This document shows positions 1 through 10,459 of a DNA stretch of 29,510 bases, in pieces (the first letter of the stretch is position 1; each line of letters begins with the position of its first letter). The position numbers and the translations under genes are program-made. The DNA is taken from contig NW_026729343.1 in the NCBI RefSeq assembly GCF_030272615.1, positions 1-29,510 of the forward strand, in the 5' to 3' direction. A model generated the notes under the pieces. It ran no database searches, was not told the DNA's origin, and worked only from the letters and a program-made list of their open reading frames with translations. The stretch is from Cryptomeria japonica. Taxonomy: Eukaryota; Streptophyta; Pinopsida; Cupressales; Cupressaceae.

Positions 1-1680
1 GTTCGGAGGGAAGGAAGGTCGATCCATTAGATAGTACCAGCCCACACCCCCGGATGGATAATCCCATTAACCGGGCAGGGTCCCATCCTTTACACGGTAG
101 TGAAGTTCACCCCCAGGCAATAGCATGACAGCCTGCCTACCCTCTAACATTCTTTGGCCGGAGTAATGCTTCTTTTTCAGCTGGACCGAGGGAATAGCTA
201 GTCGATGCCGCCGCCGGAAGGTGTTAACTCACCCGGGCCATCCATCCAGAAGTACGAAGAGAAGGATTGTTCGGAAGCCCCAGGCCCAGGCAATATAGAT
301 AGGATGCATGGGGTTGGGTGGGCTCCTACTAATATTAATATATGATGGCTGGATGGAACTCAACGAGGAGTATGGCTGGAGAGAATTCCCCTCCTTCTTC
401 TAGTTGTTCCCCGCCTACACCTCCTAATCGGAAGTCAATCCCTGTTGCGGGTTCCAACTCCCCACCCTACACTGCGAGAAAGAGATCGAGATTAACTATT
501 TAGCTCAAACAACAGTTCTCGACAGAACTGTTCTTTCTAAACATTCAAGCATGGCCCTCTGCTTCGGCATCTGCATCAGGGAGCCCTAATCTGATCAGGG
601 AGTTGCTAGTTTCTTAGTTATTAGTTTCTCCATCCATCCTTTGTTTCTGTGCTGTCGATCCAGTCTGTGCTGTCGATCCAGGAGTGAAACCGGTGGCTTG
701 ATAGGGATGGGGGCAAAAGAAATAACATCCGCTGGCCCTACCCTCTCTCTGTTCTATAATTAGTCCCTACCCTAGGAAGGTGGTGATTAGGGGGTGTGGG
801 CAACACGAAATAGCCTAACGAGCCGGGAACTTCCGGATGGAAGGAAGTAAACTAGTTCAACTCCTTCATATGAACACCCTCGGTCCTTCATTCACAACAT
901 CAATCCTAACTTCCCGGGTCAATAATAGCTAGTCTTCATCGCTGCCATCCCACAAACCGGTCGAGCATTCTTTCTTTCCTGCTAACAGCTTCACCCCCGG
1001 TAGGATGTTCTATCCTTACAGACGTTATATCGGGCCATAGCTTCCAACGGCATCTAGCTCCTCACCCCCGGTAGGGGTAGGCTAGGATGGGAGGGAGATA
1101 AAGGTAGTTCCCTAGTCCTACCACACGGAGGAAGGCAACAAGTAACAAAGCAGGGAGCAGGCTTAGCCGGGGCACAGTAGAAAACAAAGCAGCAGGGAGC
1201 CCGCCATCCACCCCCAGGAAGGCAACGAAGGAGAAAGCAAGTATCCTAGTTGTAGCCGGAGAGTCCTACCACAGGGTGAAGCCATCGAGAAGTAGGATAT
1301 CCAGAAGTTACTAACGTCGATACCGGTTGGATAGAAGTTGACTCCATCCGGCTGGCCAAACAAAACAACAATATAAGGTGAGAGGCAAGGAGACAGGAAA
1401 GGAGTTCCATCCAGCCACCAGGGTAGCTCGAACAATCCAATGAAGCCGGGTGGGTAACCTGAGCTGGACCATCCTTGTTTTATTGTCCGTCCGCTGGCCA
1501 AACAAAATAGAAGCCTAACCGGGGGTGTGGCCGATGGACAGTGGGAGAAATAGTGGTAATGAAGGCTGCTATAACTGGTGTTCAGTGAAGGCTGAGTGAA
1601 AGCTTGAACAAACTCGGTAGGGTAGTCCGCTCCTCCCTTTCTCTCCTTCACCCCCGCGCCCTGCTAACATCATAGCTAAA
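1..1680. other. Gene-free repeat mosaic
   Basis: No coding frame, tRNA or rRNA is recognised. The sequence is a patchwork of short near-repeats. The string gctggccaaacaaaa occurs at 1351-1365 and 1493-1507. The string tcacccccggtagg occurs at 991-1004 and 1062-1075. The string aacaaagcagggagc occurs near 1144 and recurs with an insertion near 1183. Stretches of ggaagg and catcc recur throughout. The longest open frame (1163-1651, minus) has no ordinary protein character and is judged a chance frame. I infer non-coding organelle spacer. Confidence 0.6.
646..681. repeat. Perfect tandem duplication, 18-bp unit
   Basis: The unit tctgtgctgtcgatccag is present twice head to tail (646-663 and 664-681) without mismatch. 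No second occurrence was seen elsewhere in the window, so this looks like a recent local slippage or duplication. Confidence 0.93.
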
Positions 1681-2422
1681 CCAAACGACCTTACGCCCTA
1701 TTATCAGATTATTCCCCTCAAATTCTATGGGGTTGAGGGGCCATAGCTAACTCGGTAGTCTAACAAGGATCCGACATCCCGAGAACAAGAACGAGAAAGA
1801 AGGCCCGCCCCGTATAGAAGTGAACAAATTGATTTCTATCCCATCCAAACAAAATGAGCCCTACTATTCTAATGGGCAGGATGTTTCTCGCCTAACTTAA
1901 ACTAAATATACCGTGGGTGAGGGAGGGAAATAATAGCCATCTTGTCCTCAGGGGGTACTCAACTATATTCCGGAAGGAAGGAATTCAATTCAACCGGTTC
2001 AATCAGTCAATCAGCAGGAAGGAAGCTAACACGAACAAAAGTTCTCCATCCCACCGGCTCCAGTCCAGTTCGTTTAGCTTTCTAGAGAGGGCAACCCGGC
2101 ATGCAGAAGGATTTTTCGGCTATCCGGAGTTGAATTACATTACTATAAGGTAGGTAGGTAGGTTCATTCCATCCTTTTTTATTGATTGTATGGCCCCGAT
2201 CGATTGTTCGGAAGGTTACTTCTCGGAATTCAACCACTCAAATATAGGAAGGGCAACCGGTGGTGCGGGGCCAACGGCACTATGATACCTTCCCATTACC
2301 CGGGGGTGGGGGATGGACTAACGAGTTCCCCAGGAAGTATAGTTGTTCAACATCCGGTCATTAATTATCTCGGATATTTCTTTTCCTTTCTTTCTCCAAC
2401 GAGGAGAAGTAAACTAGTTCAA
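844..2422. repeat. Dispersed direct repeat pair, 18 bp
   Basis: The string gaagtaaactagttcaac occurs at 844-861 and 2405-2422, in the same orientation. Both copies are preceded by purine-rich sequence (ggaag or ggaga). The feature span covers both copies; only the two ends are repeat. Such short pairs are typical of sequence shuffled by recombination in plant mitochondria. Confidence 0.85.
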
Positions 2423-2640
2423 CCTTTCTCGAACTCGAGATCTCCCCCAGCTTGACTGGAGAGCAATGTTACCAGGGGGTGTGGGCAAGCGGGTGGGAGC
2501 GGAACTTAGGCATCGTTTCCTATTGCCGGCCATCTCCTGTCCTAATACCTGTTGGATTGGCCTAACATTCGGGTTGTCTTTCCTGCTAACAACTGGGTCA
2601 TTCCATCCTTAACTTGTTCTAATGGTCAACTGATTCCCCG
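1681..2640. other. Gene-free segment with two small-element copies
   Basis: No gene is recognised. Two isolated copies of the small hairpin-ended element lie at 1714-1732 (cccctcaaattctatgggg) and 1858-1877 (gccctactattctaatgggc). A ggta microsatellite tract sits near 2151-2163. Open frames at 1917-2153 and 2186-2455 have no recognisable domain and are rich in Ser, Arg and Pro, as expected of translated spacer. Confidence 0.6.
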
Positions 2641-3555
2641 GGGCCACCCCTAGATTAGATTCTGAAGGATCATATCTGTAGGGTTGACGTAGCGTTGGGT
2701 TTATACCTTACTGGCAGGCTGGGTTGATCAGGACCTTACTGGGTGGGCAGGACCTTACCGCCTGAAAGGACCCTTCGCTACGCTCGCTCAGGTTATGTTT
2801 TCTATATTCCGTTACTGGTGGTTTAACAACGGGATCTGCTATTGAATATGATGAATATGGGGTAGCTTGAGATACGAATGATCCACCTATGGATATGGAT
2901 CGGGATCTCCAACTAGTGGCTTTGGATCTTATACTCAATTTGCATATGCATCTGGTGGAATTAGAACTGCACCCTATCCCGCTGCCCATCCTACAGTAAG
3001 AATAACCCGTGTTTAAGTCTACTTATGGGTCAAACCACGCCAACTCATTATTTGGACCTAAAACCCACTGATTGGTCATTTTACAGAGCACTGTGCTGCT
3101 GCTCCTATTCGGCAGAATAGGAGGAGGGCAGGAAGAAGAACACGTTTTGCCTAAGTAAATGGCCGTTCAACTGATGCTTCCTTCTTACCTTCCCTTACGC
3201 TTACTACAAGGGGTGCTACCTTTACCCTGGCCCCCGGCTCTGGAGATGGATCTCGAGAAATTGTCATGGTATATCTAGATCTTTATCTGGCGCCGGAGGA
3301 TCCGCTGCTGGATCAGCTCCAACCGGCTTCCTTTGCTACGGGTGCTTAAGGATCTCGATTCAAAACTACTGGATTTGGAGCTAAACGAACCGGGTCAATT
3401 GCTTCGGGGTCGGATTCAACTACTGCTCTTGCTTCCTCTACTGAGTCATCAAGTTAATAATATAGGCAAATTGGTTTTTCCAATGCTCCTACCTGCGTCT
3501 TTCGCTCCGTCTGCTTATGGTTCATTGGCAAAGTCGATGAGGTAAAGTTATCATC
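2640..3555 (+). repeat. Degenerate Gly/Ser/Thr/Tyr-type block, plus orientation
   Basis: Read on the plus strand, parts of this segment show three-base periodicity dominated by GGN, TCN, ACN and GCN codons. For example, sequence around 2865-2995 gives YGYGSGSPTSGFGSY followed by more Ala, Ser, Gly and Pro. The frame is broken by stops and shifts, so there is no continuous gene. Words such as gctcttgcttcctctactg (near 3426) recur in other blocks of this window, which argues for a dispersed low-complexity repeat rather than one decayed gene. Its origin is unknown. Confidence 0.55.
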
Positions 3556-3589
3556 TCGATTAACCGTATATAGATCTGCTTCACCCGGA

Positions 3590-6040
3590 ACTCAATCTAC
3601 CTTCCCCACTGCTTTGGCCCCTGCATATGTATTTGCAACTGGAGGCTTCTTTGGCATAAGAGAAAAAAGTAGAGTCTATAGTCCCAGATCCGGAGCCAAT
3701 TTGAGTCCCAATTCCAGTTGAACCCGTCGATTACCCATAACCAGTAAATGATTCCCGTAGTGAGAGTGAAAGCACCCGTCGAAGAACCCGCATAAGCACC
3801 CATTGATTAATAACTAACATATGGGGAAAAGTAAACGGCAGCTCGTTTCATATCCCGATGTGGATTCACCAACGTCATCTGAGCGCGCATCCCTTTCATT
3901 TCTAGTGCCATAACCAGCTTTCCTTCGCCCTGTTCCAAGTGGAGTTCCAGATGGAGTGCCCGCATCAATAGCACCATCAAAGGTAGCAGATCATCTAATA
4001 ATAGCCAGCCGCGGATAAAGCAACAGACTCAGTGCCCATATTCATAAGCCCTTCCATTTTGATATCGATTTCGAAAGCCATAGCTCGTTTTGGATCCTTC
4101 AGTTCGGGAGGGAAAGGCAGCTAAGGCAGAGGGAGCAGAGAGAGATACAAATCCAATCGCAAAACCATAATAAGGTAGCAGCAACAACCCCCAACCAAAG
4201 CGGGCACAACGGGTTTCTAAATTGTAAGCTAATAGGGCGGACACAACAGCTAGATCTAAAGCTGGTAGAGTGGCTACTGATACAGCTACAATGGCCACAT
4301 GCAATATATCCGTAAGTCCAGCCACTGGTCCAATTATGGTGTTGCGCTTGCTTATTATGATCCAATAGCATGCTTGGCTAATGATGGTAAGTCCAGGGCG
4401 TAGCTCGCTCAAGGTTCGGAACCAGGAGTCCAATGCACGTGGGAGTTCGCCTTCGTATGATGCAAGAGACCAGGCAAAGAAAGTGAAAGGACCAGCTTAT
4501 AGTTGAATAATAGTCATTTTTGAGTTTTCACCCGCACCACTAGTTTTAGCAGCATACGAGCCAATGCCAATTCCAAACTCACCAATAGCGAAGGTTAGCA
4601 CTTGTCCCCCGTAGGGGGGCAGGGAAGATGCATTTGATTAAGTTGACCTCATTGACCCGGAACCACCATCAGCGGACCCTGTGGAAGCAGAGGCAGATGC
4701 AGATCGAGTTGTTCCACCAGCATTTCGCCCAGCGTCCCTTCTTGTCCTAGCGTATTTCCTTCGCTCAGTAGTTCCAGTCCCATCTCCTTAGCCATAGCCT
4801 GTTCTAGTTTTGAAGCCCGTTGTTATAGAGGCATAGCCTATTTCATATCCAATTATTCCAGAAGCAAATATAGATTGAGCCCCAGTAGCTAGGGTAAAGC
4901 TAGTGGTTTACCTACTGGTCTCAGCTTACCTTCGTTCGGATCCTATCCGGCATAGTCAGTCCCACCAATGAGAGTTCCTGATCCAGTCAATTGAGTTGAA
5001 TAAATTGAAGTAGCTTGGTCAGCACTGATAGCCCACTATAGATATTAGGGCATAGGTTGCACTTGGTTCCTGTTTGGTTCCAAATTGGTATCCCTCCCTA
5101 AAGAAACTAATTACCATCGTCGTCAGCACCTTCTTTCGCACATTATACCTGGCACGCCTCGTTGCGTTACCAGCTCCAATCGGGCGCCGTACCTATCCTT
5201 GCTTCCGCCGATCGTACTCCTTTCCTATAAATGAACCCTAACAACAAGGAATACAGTTTTGATTGATGACTGATCTTGCCATAACAAAGCAAACAAAGCA
5301 GGAATACAGATTTGAAAGACTTGATCTTGATGGATTTTTTTTTGGTTTGGGACTAATTTGATTGATGACTGATCTTGCAAAACAAGAAGATTGATTACTG
5401 ATCTTGCCTGATTTATGATGATCTCCCACAAAAGCAGCACAGGCAGTTATTGGAGCAAAGTCAGCAGAGTCAAGGGCGATGGAGACCTAGAGATCGAGAG
5501 CTTGTGCCAAGGGGCCTAGGTCTTTAGATCTCCATATTGGACTGACCAGGTCGAACCATATTCCAATGAAGATCCAGTTTACCTAATTGAACATTAAACA
5601 ACAGTAAATGATCCGGCATAGGCAGAGGTTGGTAGAACAAAGGTAACAGCACCCTTCAGTAGCAGCATTTGAACCAATTGATTCGTAAGCCGTTGAAGCA
5701 CACGTTGATCGAGCTGATTCAAAAGTTGATCCCACAGCAAAGGTTTAAGTCCCATCCGCAGTTACCCAAGTAAAAGCTTCAGCGGGCATTAGGACAGAGG
5801 CATAACTTTTGAGTGTCCAGCCTCACACATACATTCTTTTCTACGGGGTTTAAGGTCCGGATCCTCTAGTCGGAGATCCCAGTTCCTGTTGATCTGCTAG
5901 CATAGGTAGTAAAGGCAAAGGCATAACCCACCTACACATAGGGGAGAGGTAGCAGTAGCCTTTTCACCAGCAGAAGAGCCACCAGGACCGGCAGCTCCAA
6001 TTCCAGTTTCTAGTGGTTCCACGGCTTTTTGACGCGTGAC
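3590..6040 (-). repeat. Degenerate Gly/Ala/Ser/Thr-type block, minus orientation
   Basis: This block carries the reverse complement of the words in the previous block: gcagaggcagatgcagatc (near 4688), gcaaaggcataac, agcagtagcc. On the minus strand, sequence around 5955-6035 reads as TGIGAAGPGGSSAGEKATAT. Stops and frame changes interrupt it. The open frames at 3597-3803, 4029-4433 and 5225-5440 fall in this low-complexity sequence and are not credible genes. The switch of orientation at about 3560-3600 makes the two blocks a loose inverted arrangement. No small hairpin-ended elements were seen between about 1880 and 6690. Confidence 0.55.
5261..5408. repeat. Short direct repeats, unit gattgatgactgatcttgc
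   Basis: Copies lie at 5261-5279, 5360-5378 and 5389-5407; the third has one mismatch. A fourth, more diverged copy (gaatacagatttgaaagact and what follows) lies near 5300-5330. The segment is more A/T-rich than its surroundings and has a T9 run at about 5335-5343. The open frames here on the minus strand translate the repeat (DQSSIK, DQSSIN) and are artefacts of it. Confidence 0.85.
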
Positions 6041-6300
6041 ATTATGATCTTAACATGCTTTGATGATCTGGATATTCGGTGAAATATTGACATGCTTCGA
6101 TCCTTGCACAGGCATATAAATCTTTACGCTCCCACCACCTAGGTTCGAGATCGAGATACAGTAGCTGTTCGAGCAGATTAACCAGCGGACGATCCGGCTT
6201 TTGTTTTACCCTTAACCCATTGGAGATCCAGATCTACCAGCAGGGACGGAGGCAGAGTCAATAGAGGCAGTTGATCACGCAGATGTATTTGATCATGATC
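6041..6300. other. Spacer between low-complexity blocks
   Basis: No gene is recognised. There is a loose repeat of acatgctt-tgat at 6053-6066 and 6090-6103. The sequence is otherwise unremarkable. Confidence 0.5.
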
Positions 6301-6660
6301 GAGAACAGGTATGCTGTTTCTTCCTCTGCGACCTTTGCTTCTGGTTCAAATGCTTTCGCTGGTGCTAGTGCTTAATCAACGAGGTAAACTAGCTTTGGAT
6401 CTGCTGGTGCTACCTTAGCTACTGGTGGTACCTCTACCTCTGCTGCTAGCTATGGGACTGGAGAATCGAAAAGTGGTAATGGAACTTCTGAGTTTCGATA
6501 TCGATCTGGTTCAGATGCTGCCTTTCCTATCTCTCCTACCTTTGTCTCTCCTGTTACTGATGCTGGTTCCTGTGCTTCTATCGCCTTTTATGTTAGTTCA
6601 CGTCAAATGGCTCTGCTCTTGCTTCCTCTCCTGACTATATAGCAGCCTATCCTGCTGGTC
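6300..6660 (+). repeat. Degenerate Ser/Ala/Thr/Gly-type block, plus orientation
   Basis: The orientation returns to plus (tctgctggtgctaccttag, ggttcaaatgctttcgctgg). The word gctctgctcttgcttcctct (near 6611) closely matches words at 3426 and 26669. The open frame 6425-6634 is Leu- and Pro-rich because it is a shifted frame of the same repeat; it is not annotated as a gene. Confidence 0.55.
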
Positions 6661-6690
6661 TTGGTCTCGATCGGGTGTACAAATGATCGG

Positions 6691-6819
6691 CCCCCTACTA
6701 TTCTATGGGCGCCCTACTATTCTAAAGGGGAGTGCATCGTATATAAGTCAAAGTGCATTTCTCTCTGATCTTTCCACCGCCTATAGATAGTAGGGGCACC
6801 GCCTATAGATAGTAGGGCA
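6691..6819. repeat. Four small hairpin-ended elements, two in each orientation
   Basis: Two plus-oriented copies abut at 6692-6709 and 6711-6730. Two minus-oriented copies of a different internal variant follow at 6779-6797 and 6800-6818 (cgcctatagatagtaggggc). The second pair forms a near-perfect 21-bp tandem. About 48 bp separate the pairs, giving a head-to-head cluster that could fold into a large cruciform. Confidence 0.85.
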
Positions 6820-6928
6820 TACCAATTCTCGTTCGGCCCTACGGGCGAAAACTCAAGTGACGTTATAACTTAGTGCAAAAGCCAAAATTGAGGGAGCAAG
6901 AGTAATAACCAAACTTAAGAGATCAACC

Positions 6929-7090
6929 ATGAAATATCCAATTAGTCGTTTTGTCACACTTTACCGCTTTTTTCTCTTTATCTCACCGTCGTTTCATAGC
7001 CCTACTGCTAACCGAAGTCGCTTTCTTAGCAGCCGTTCCGGTATTAACACTAAGGAGTTTATAAAGAGCTTTATTGATAACGAAAATTGA
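6929..7090 (+). CDS. Unrecognised 53-residue open frame
   Basis: An ATG at 6929 opens a frame that ends at TGA 7088-7090. The sequence begins MKYPISRFVTLYRFFLF, with a Phe/Leu/Tyr-rich segment at residues 8-20 that could be membrane-associated, and ends with a charged tail (TKEFIKSFIDNEN). Its base composition is more A/T-rich than the flanks, and no small repeat element interrupts it; this makes it one of the better candidates for real or formerly real coding sequence. The P-[IL]-S-x-x-[VL]-T-x-Y pattern near the start faintly recalls the start of succinate dehydrogenase subunit 3, but the diagnostic residues after it are absent, so I do not make that call. It may equally be chance. Confidence 0.2.
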   Translation: MKYPISRFVTLYRFFLFISPSFHSPTANRSRFLSSRSGINTKEFIKSFIDNEN

Positions 7091-7299
7091 GATCCTTCCT
7101 CAGTAGTTCTCGGTTCTGATCCCGTAGGCGGTTTCTTTTCTAAGTTATGCTAGGCATAGGAGTCGAGCTCGAAAGAATGGCTCAATTAGAGAAGGAGGGG
7201 ATGTCTTATCGGCTTAGCTTAAAGCTTTAGAAAACCCGTCGTTTCGAGCATGTATTCCCTAACGTAGCCGACCCAACTAATCTCAAGGCTGCCCTGCCT

Positions 7300-8700
7300 A
7301 CTCGGTGAAGATTATATACGTTTAATGGGTGGGAACTCTAGGGTGGCGAATAGTAGGGGTTAAAATTCTATACGTAACATGCCCCCGCCCCCTACTATCT
7401 ATCACGATTGGGAAGGAGAGGTTGCGCGTAGGGGGATCACGGAGAACTCTAGTCTATAGTTGACGGCCCCTACGGAGGTTGGGGTGGGTGGGAGGAGACG
7501 GGGCCAGAGTATATACGTAACATGGGAACTATAGTCCCACCCAACCCTGGAATTAGAGTCGTACGATTAGTTGGAGGGCTGCTATTATAGAAGCTAGCAG
7601 GCTGATGCCATGGCAGGCGAGAAAGAATAGTAGGGGTGGGTGGCTTCCCCTACAATTCTATGGGCCTGTTGGCATGTTACGTATAGAACTCGACGATCCT
7701 AAGATGAAGACTTCGCCCTTCAAATATTCAACTCTTTACTCGACATTATGGCGTTTCAAAATGTCCTAAAGTCGACATTATAGTGCGTTTATAGTTCGAT
7801 AGCCCGGCCTATTCTAAAGGCAGTCGACGATTCTATACTACACATGCCAACTTTGTTACTCTAGCAGGCGTACATTAATGACGGGTGGGTGGTCGCCCCC
7901 CTCACCTTCATTCCATTCAGATGAGGGCCTATAGTTCTAGTGGGCTGGGAGGAAGATTAGTTGCCGGGGCTCCCCCTACCCCTACCCCTACCCCTACCAA
8001 TAGAATAAATCGTTCCCGCTGCTTGTCAATTAATATAACCCGGCTATAACTGCTTGCCGCCCCAGCCGGGGCCGCTGCTTATTTTTGAGAAGAATAGAAA
8101 GTTTTCGTTTCCATCCGTTCCGTATCCACTTTTGCAAAGTTTCCATAGCCCGGGAAGACAAACTTTTCATTTCTACGTAAAAGCATTGGTCTATCCATAG
8201 CTTCATCCTCCCCGGCTACTATAGAAAGAATGTAGGGTTAGGGACTACTGGCCCTACTATTCTAAGGGGACCGGATGGCGAGAATCAATTATATACGCCT
8301 GTGGGGAACCTATAGCCTCCCACCCACCCTGCATGGGGGGCATAGTTGCCGTACCCATGAGAAGAGTAGGGCAAGCTGATTAATTGGGGTGGGTGGGAGG
8401 AGGCTATGGGGGCTGCAGTCAAGCCCTCAAATTCTATGGGACTGATGCCCTCGATTCTAGCAGGCTGATTAACAACTATAACTCCCACCAACTATCCCCC
8501 TACAATTCTATGGGAGGAGGGCTAGCAAGCTGATTAATTAACCACACCCTGGCGAATAGTAGGGCGGCTGGTAGCCCTGGCGAATAGTAGGGGCCCTGCC
8601 GGGGCGTTCTCACCCATACGATTCATTTTTTTGGATAGTAATTGCCAGGTTCCCGGGGGGCCTAGTCCCCCCCCACCCTGGGAGGGAATAGTCTAGTTCC
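7300..8700. repeat. Dense cluster of small hairpin-ended elements and companions
   Basis: Element copies are at 7647-7664, 8251-8269, 8423-8440, 8496-8514, 8547-8564 and 8575-8593. Half-copies (gaatagtaggggt and similar) lie near 7338 and 7626. Members of the gttacgtatagaatc family are at 7365-7384, 7510-7524 and 7671-7688. A ccaccctgcatgggg motif is at 8323-8337. Copies of gctgattaa lie near 8386, 8464 and 8529. No gene is recognised; the open frame 8285-8491 (minus) is assembled from these repeats. Confidence 0.8.
7973..7998 (-). repeat. (CCCCTA)4 tract, G-quadruplex candidate on the minus strand
   Basis: Four perfect CCCCTA units lie at 7973-7996, followed by CC. The minus strand reads (TAGGGG)4 and meets the usual four-run, short-loop pattern for an intramolecular G-quadruplex. 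It resembles a telomere-like microsatellite but is only 24 bp long and internal. CCCCTA is also the first six bases of the small element, so the tract may come from slippage at an element end. Confidence 0.9.
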
Positions 8701-8729
8701 GGTTGGTCGGTCTCGCTAATATGTGGCTA

Positions 8730-9460
8730 GTCCTGATGCTCCAAATGCAGTCTTGGTACTCCAATTCGTTATGCATTTGATGCTCCAACTCCAATAGCTG
8801 CTGCCGGTAAGGAGAGCTTAGAAATAGGGTTCTACTAGAGTTGGGAACTCGGGTTGAAAACAACTACGCTTGTGAATGAAGTGAGTTATGCGTCTGCGGG
8901 TACAACCGCTTACTAGGGATTCGATTCTTCCTATTCGATTTCTCTCTAACCCGGCTTTCTAACTTCTCCAATTGCTAGTCCCTTTAATCGATTTCTCAAT
9001 CAAAATTGAGTTGGGTTTCTGTATATATAGGGCGATCCGATCCGGCTATAGTGGGGTAGGGCTGATCCTGCTAGTGCTGTTTCCGGTGCACCAGGATGGA
9101 ATGACTCTCTCGTAAGCCTCGGGAAAAACACCTCTATCGTTAGTGTTGGTTCGACCCCGACCCAACCATGGGAAGGATGGAGTAAACGAAGCTCCTGCGA
9201 ATGATTCGAGTTGACCGGGGCTTTATCCGAGTGTTGCACCTGCTGCTTCATAACTAATTGGTTTAGTCCTACCCGTTTTCAGCTAATAGCTTTTTCATCC
9301 TGCTATTCCATTTCTTTCCGATGAAGCAAGCTGTTTCAAAGCTCTACCTTCTCATGCTGCTGGGTCTGCTCTCAATCATCAAATAACTGCTCTTGCGTTT
9401 CATTCTTACGCGGGCGGGATTCTAGTTCTAGTTTAGAAAACATGTTCTTAACGTTAGTCA
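8730..9460 (+). repeat. Degenerate Ser/Ala/Gly-type block, plus orientation
   Basis: The words gatgctccaaatgcagtc, tccaactccaatagctgctg, cctgctagtgctgtttccgg and gctgctgggtctgctctc show the same low-complexity vocabulary as the block at 2640-3555. No continuous reading frame survives. The minus open frame 9000-9251 is a shadow of it. No small elements occur within it. Confidence 0.5.
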
Positions 9461-9539
9461 GTCTTACTATAGATAGCGCTTCCTTACTTAGAGAAGGAGG
9501 TTTGGAAAAGCAATACTGACCGGTTCGGCAAAACCCAAA

Positions 9540-10215
9540 CTATGTGGTCCGGAAGCAGGGTGAGATCTGCCCTACTATTCTAAAGGGGGTGGGTGATACA
9601 TACATATAGGGTTTAATCTATAGCAGCTAGTGGGAAGGAATGAATTAGTAGAGGGAAGAACGGTTCTTAGTAGAGTGGGCGTTGGGTGAATTAGTCACCC
9701 ACCCACCGGCCCTTCAATATTCCGAATATAGAATAGATTGGGAGGGAGTCTTAGTGGGAATAGGAGGGAGGGGCAGTCAATTCCGCAGGGTACCCTTTAT
9801 CAATTCAAATTGCCCTCTGCCCCAGCCCTTTCATTTATTTAGAAATTCAAACTGATAAATCCTGGCCCCCATATAAATTCGATTGAGTAGGAATCCAATA
9901 GGAAAAGCCCCACAGTTATAGTTCCCGTGCCCTATATATGCTAGTTTTTGTTCTCGGAAACATTATCAGAAGTTTCAACATTATCGCGAGGTTAGCCCTC
10001 ATGCATGCAGGGTGGGTGGGCCCTCTACTATTCGCGAAGGGCGTGGACTCATCTGAACAAAGTCTCCTCCTTCGAAGCTAAATAGTTCTAGAAAACTCGA
10101 GCATGCAGCATGGGGGTATAGTTCCCTCCCACCCGGGAACGCCCTATATAGGGTTGGGTGGGAACGCCCTCAACCACAATTCGGAACTATAACCCCCCCA
10201 AGTCGCCCTCACTAG
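9540..10215. other. Gene-free segment with scattered repeats
   Basis: Element copies are at 9570-9588 and, with a diverged centre (ttcgcg), at 10021-10041. A gcatgcag motif with tatagttccctcccacccggg lies at about 10101-10140. The stretch 9780-9980 holds no repeat or gene that I recognise. G/C-rich tags (gggtgggtggg, gcccccccccaccc) are frequent. Confidence 0.55.
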
Positions 10216-10458
10216 AGCCCCCCCCCCACCCGGGATGAGATTTTGTTTCAGTTGGTGAATTCGTTTTACGATAGTGATCTGATAAGGCCTTTAACGAGAG
10301 GAAGCAATCGTTGGTTCGCCGTCAGCAATAGGCAGCGGGGAATCCCTTTTATTCCGATCTTTACTCGCCTCGAAAGCCGATTGAATAATGAAGGTGGGTG
10401 GGAGGGCTCTCAGACAGGACAGGAGGGATCTATTTCCAACGAATATAGCGGCAGTTAG
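10216..10458 (+). CDS. Unrecognised open frame, up to 80 codons
   Basis: The frame is open from just after a TAG at 10213-10215 to a stop at 10456-10458. Its first possible start is TTG at 10243, giving 71 residues. The translation starts MFQLVNSFYDSDLIRPLTRG and continues with Arg/Asn/Phe-rich sequence to about residue 50 (RGIPFIPIFTRLESRLNNEG). It then runs into a G/C-rich ggtgggtgggag tag that looks like spacer repeat. The first 50 residues look more protein-like than the background. No family is recognised, and no ATG start is available. Confidence 0.18.
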   Translation, partial: SPPPTRDEILFQLVNSFYDSDLIRPLTRGSNRWFAVSNRQRGIPFIPIFTRLESRLNNEGGWEGSQTGQEGSISNEYSGS

Positions 10459-10459
10459 T

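Noticed and set aside
1163-1651. 162-residue open frame on the minus strand
   Set aside because: Composition rich in Ser, Pro, Leu, Gly and Cys with no motif, overlapping two other open frames on the same strand; it reads as translated spacer.
4029-4433. 134-residue minus frame with hydrophobic, Ala/Ser-rich sequence suggestive of a membrane protein
   Set aside because: It lies wholly in a low-complexity block. The hydrophobicity follows from the repeat words, and a second overlapping frame (4099-4371) is equally hydrophobic.
6929-7000. Start of succinate dehydrogenase subunit 3 (sdh3)
   Set aside because: Only a loose PxSxxxTxY pattern agrees; the residues that follow and define the family are missing.
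7973-7998. Telomeric repeat marking a chromosome end or nuclear transfer
   Set aside because: The unit is not the common plant CCCTAAA, there are only four copies, and it is internal.
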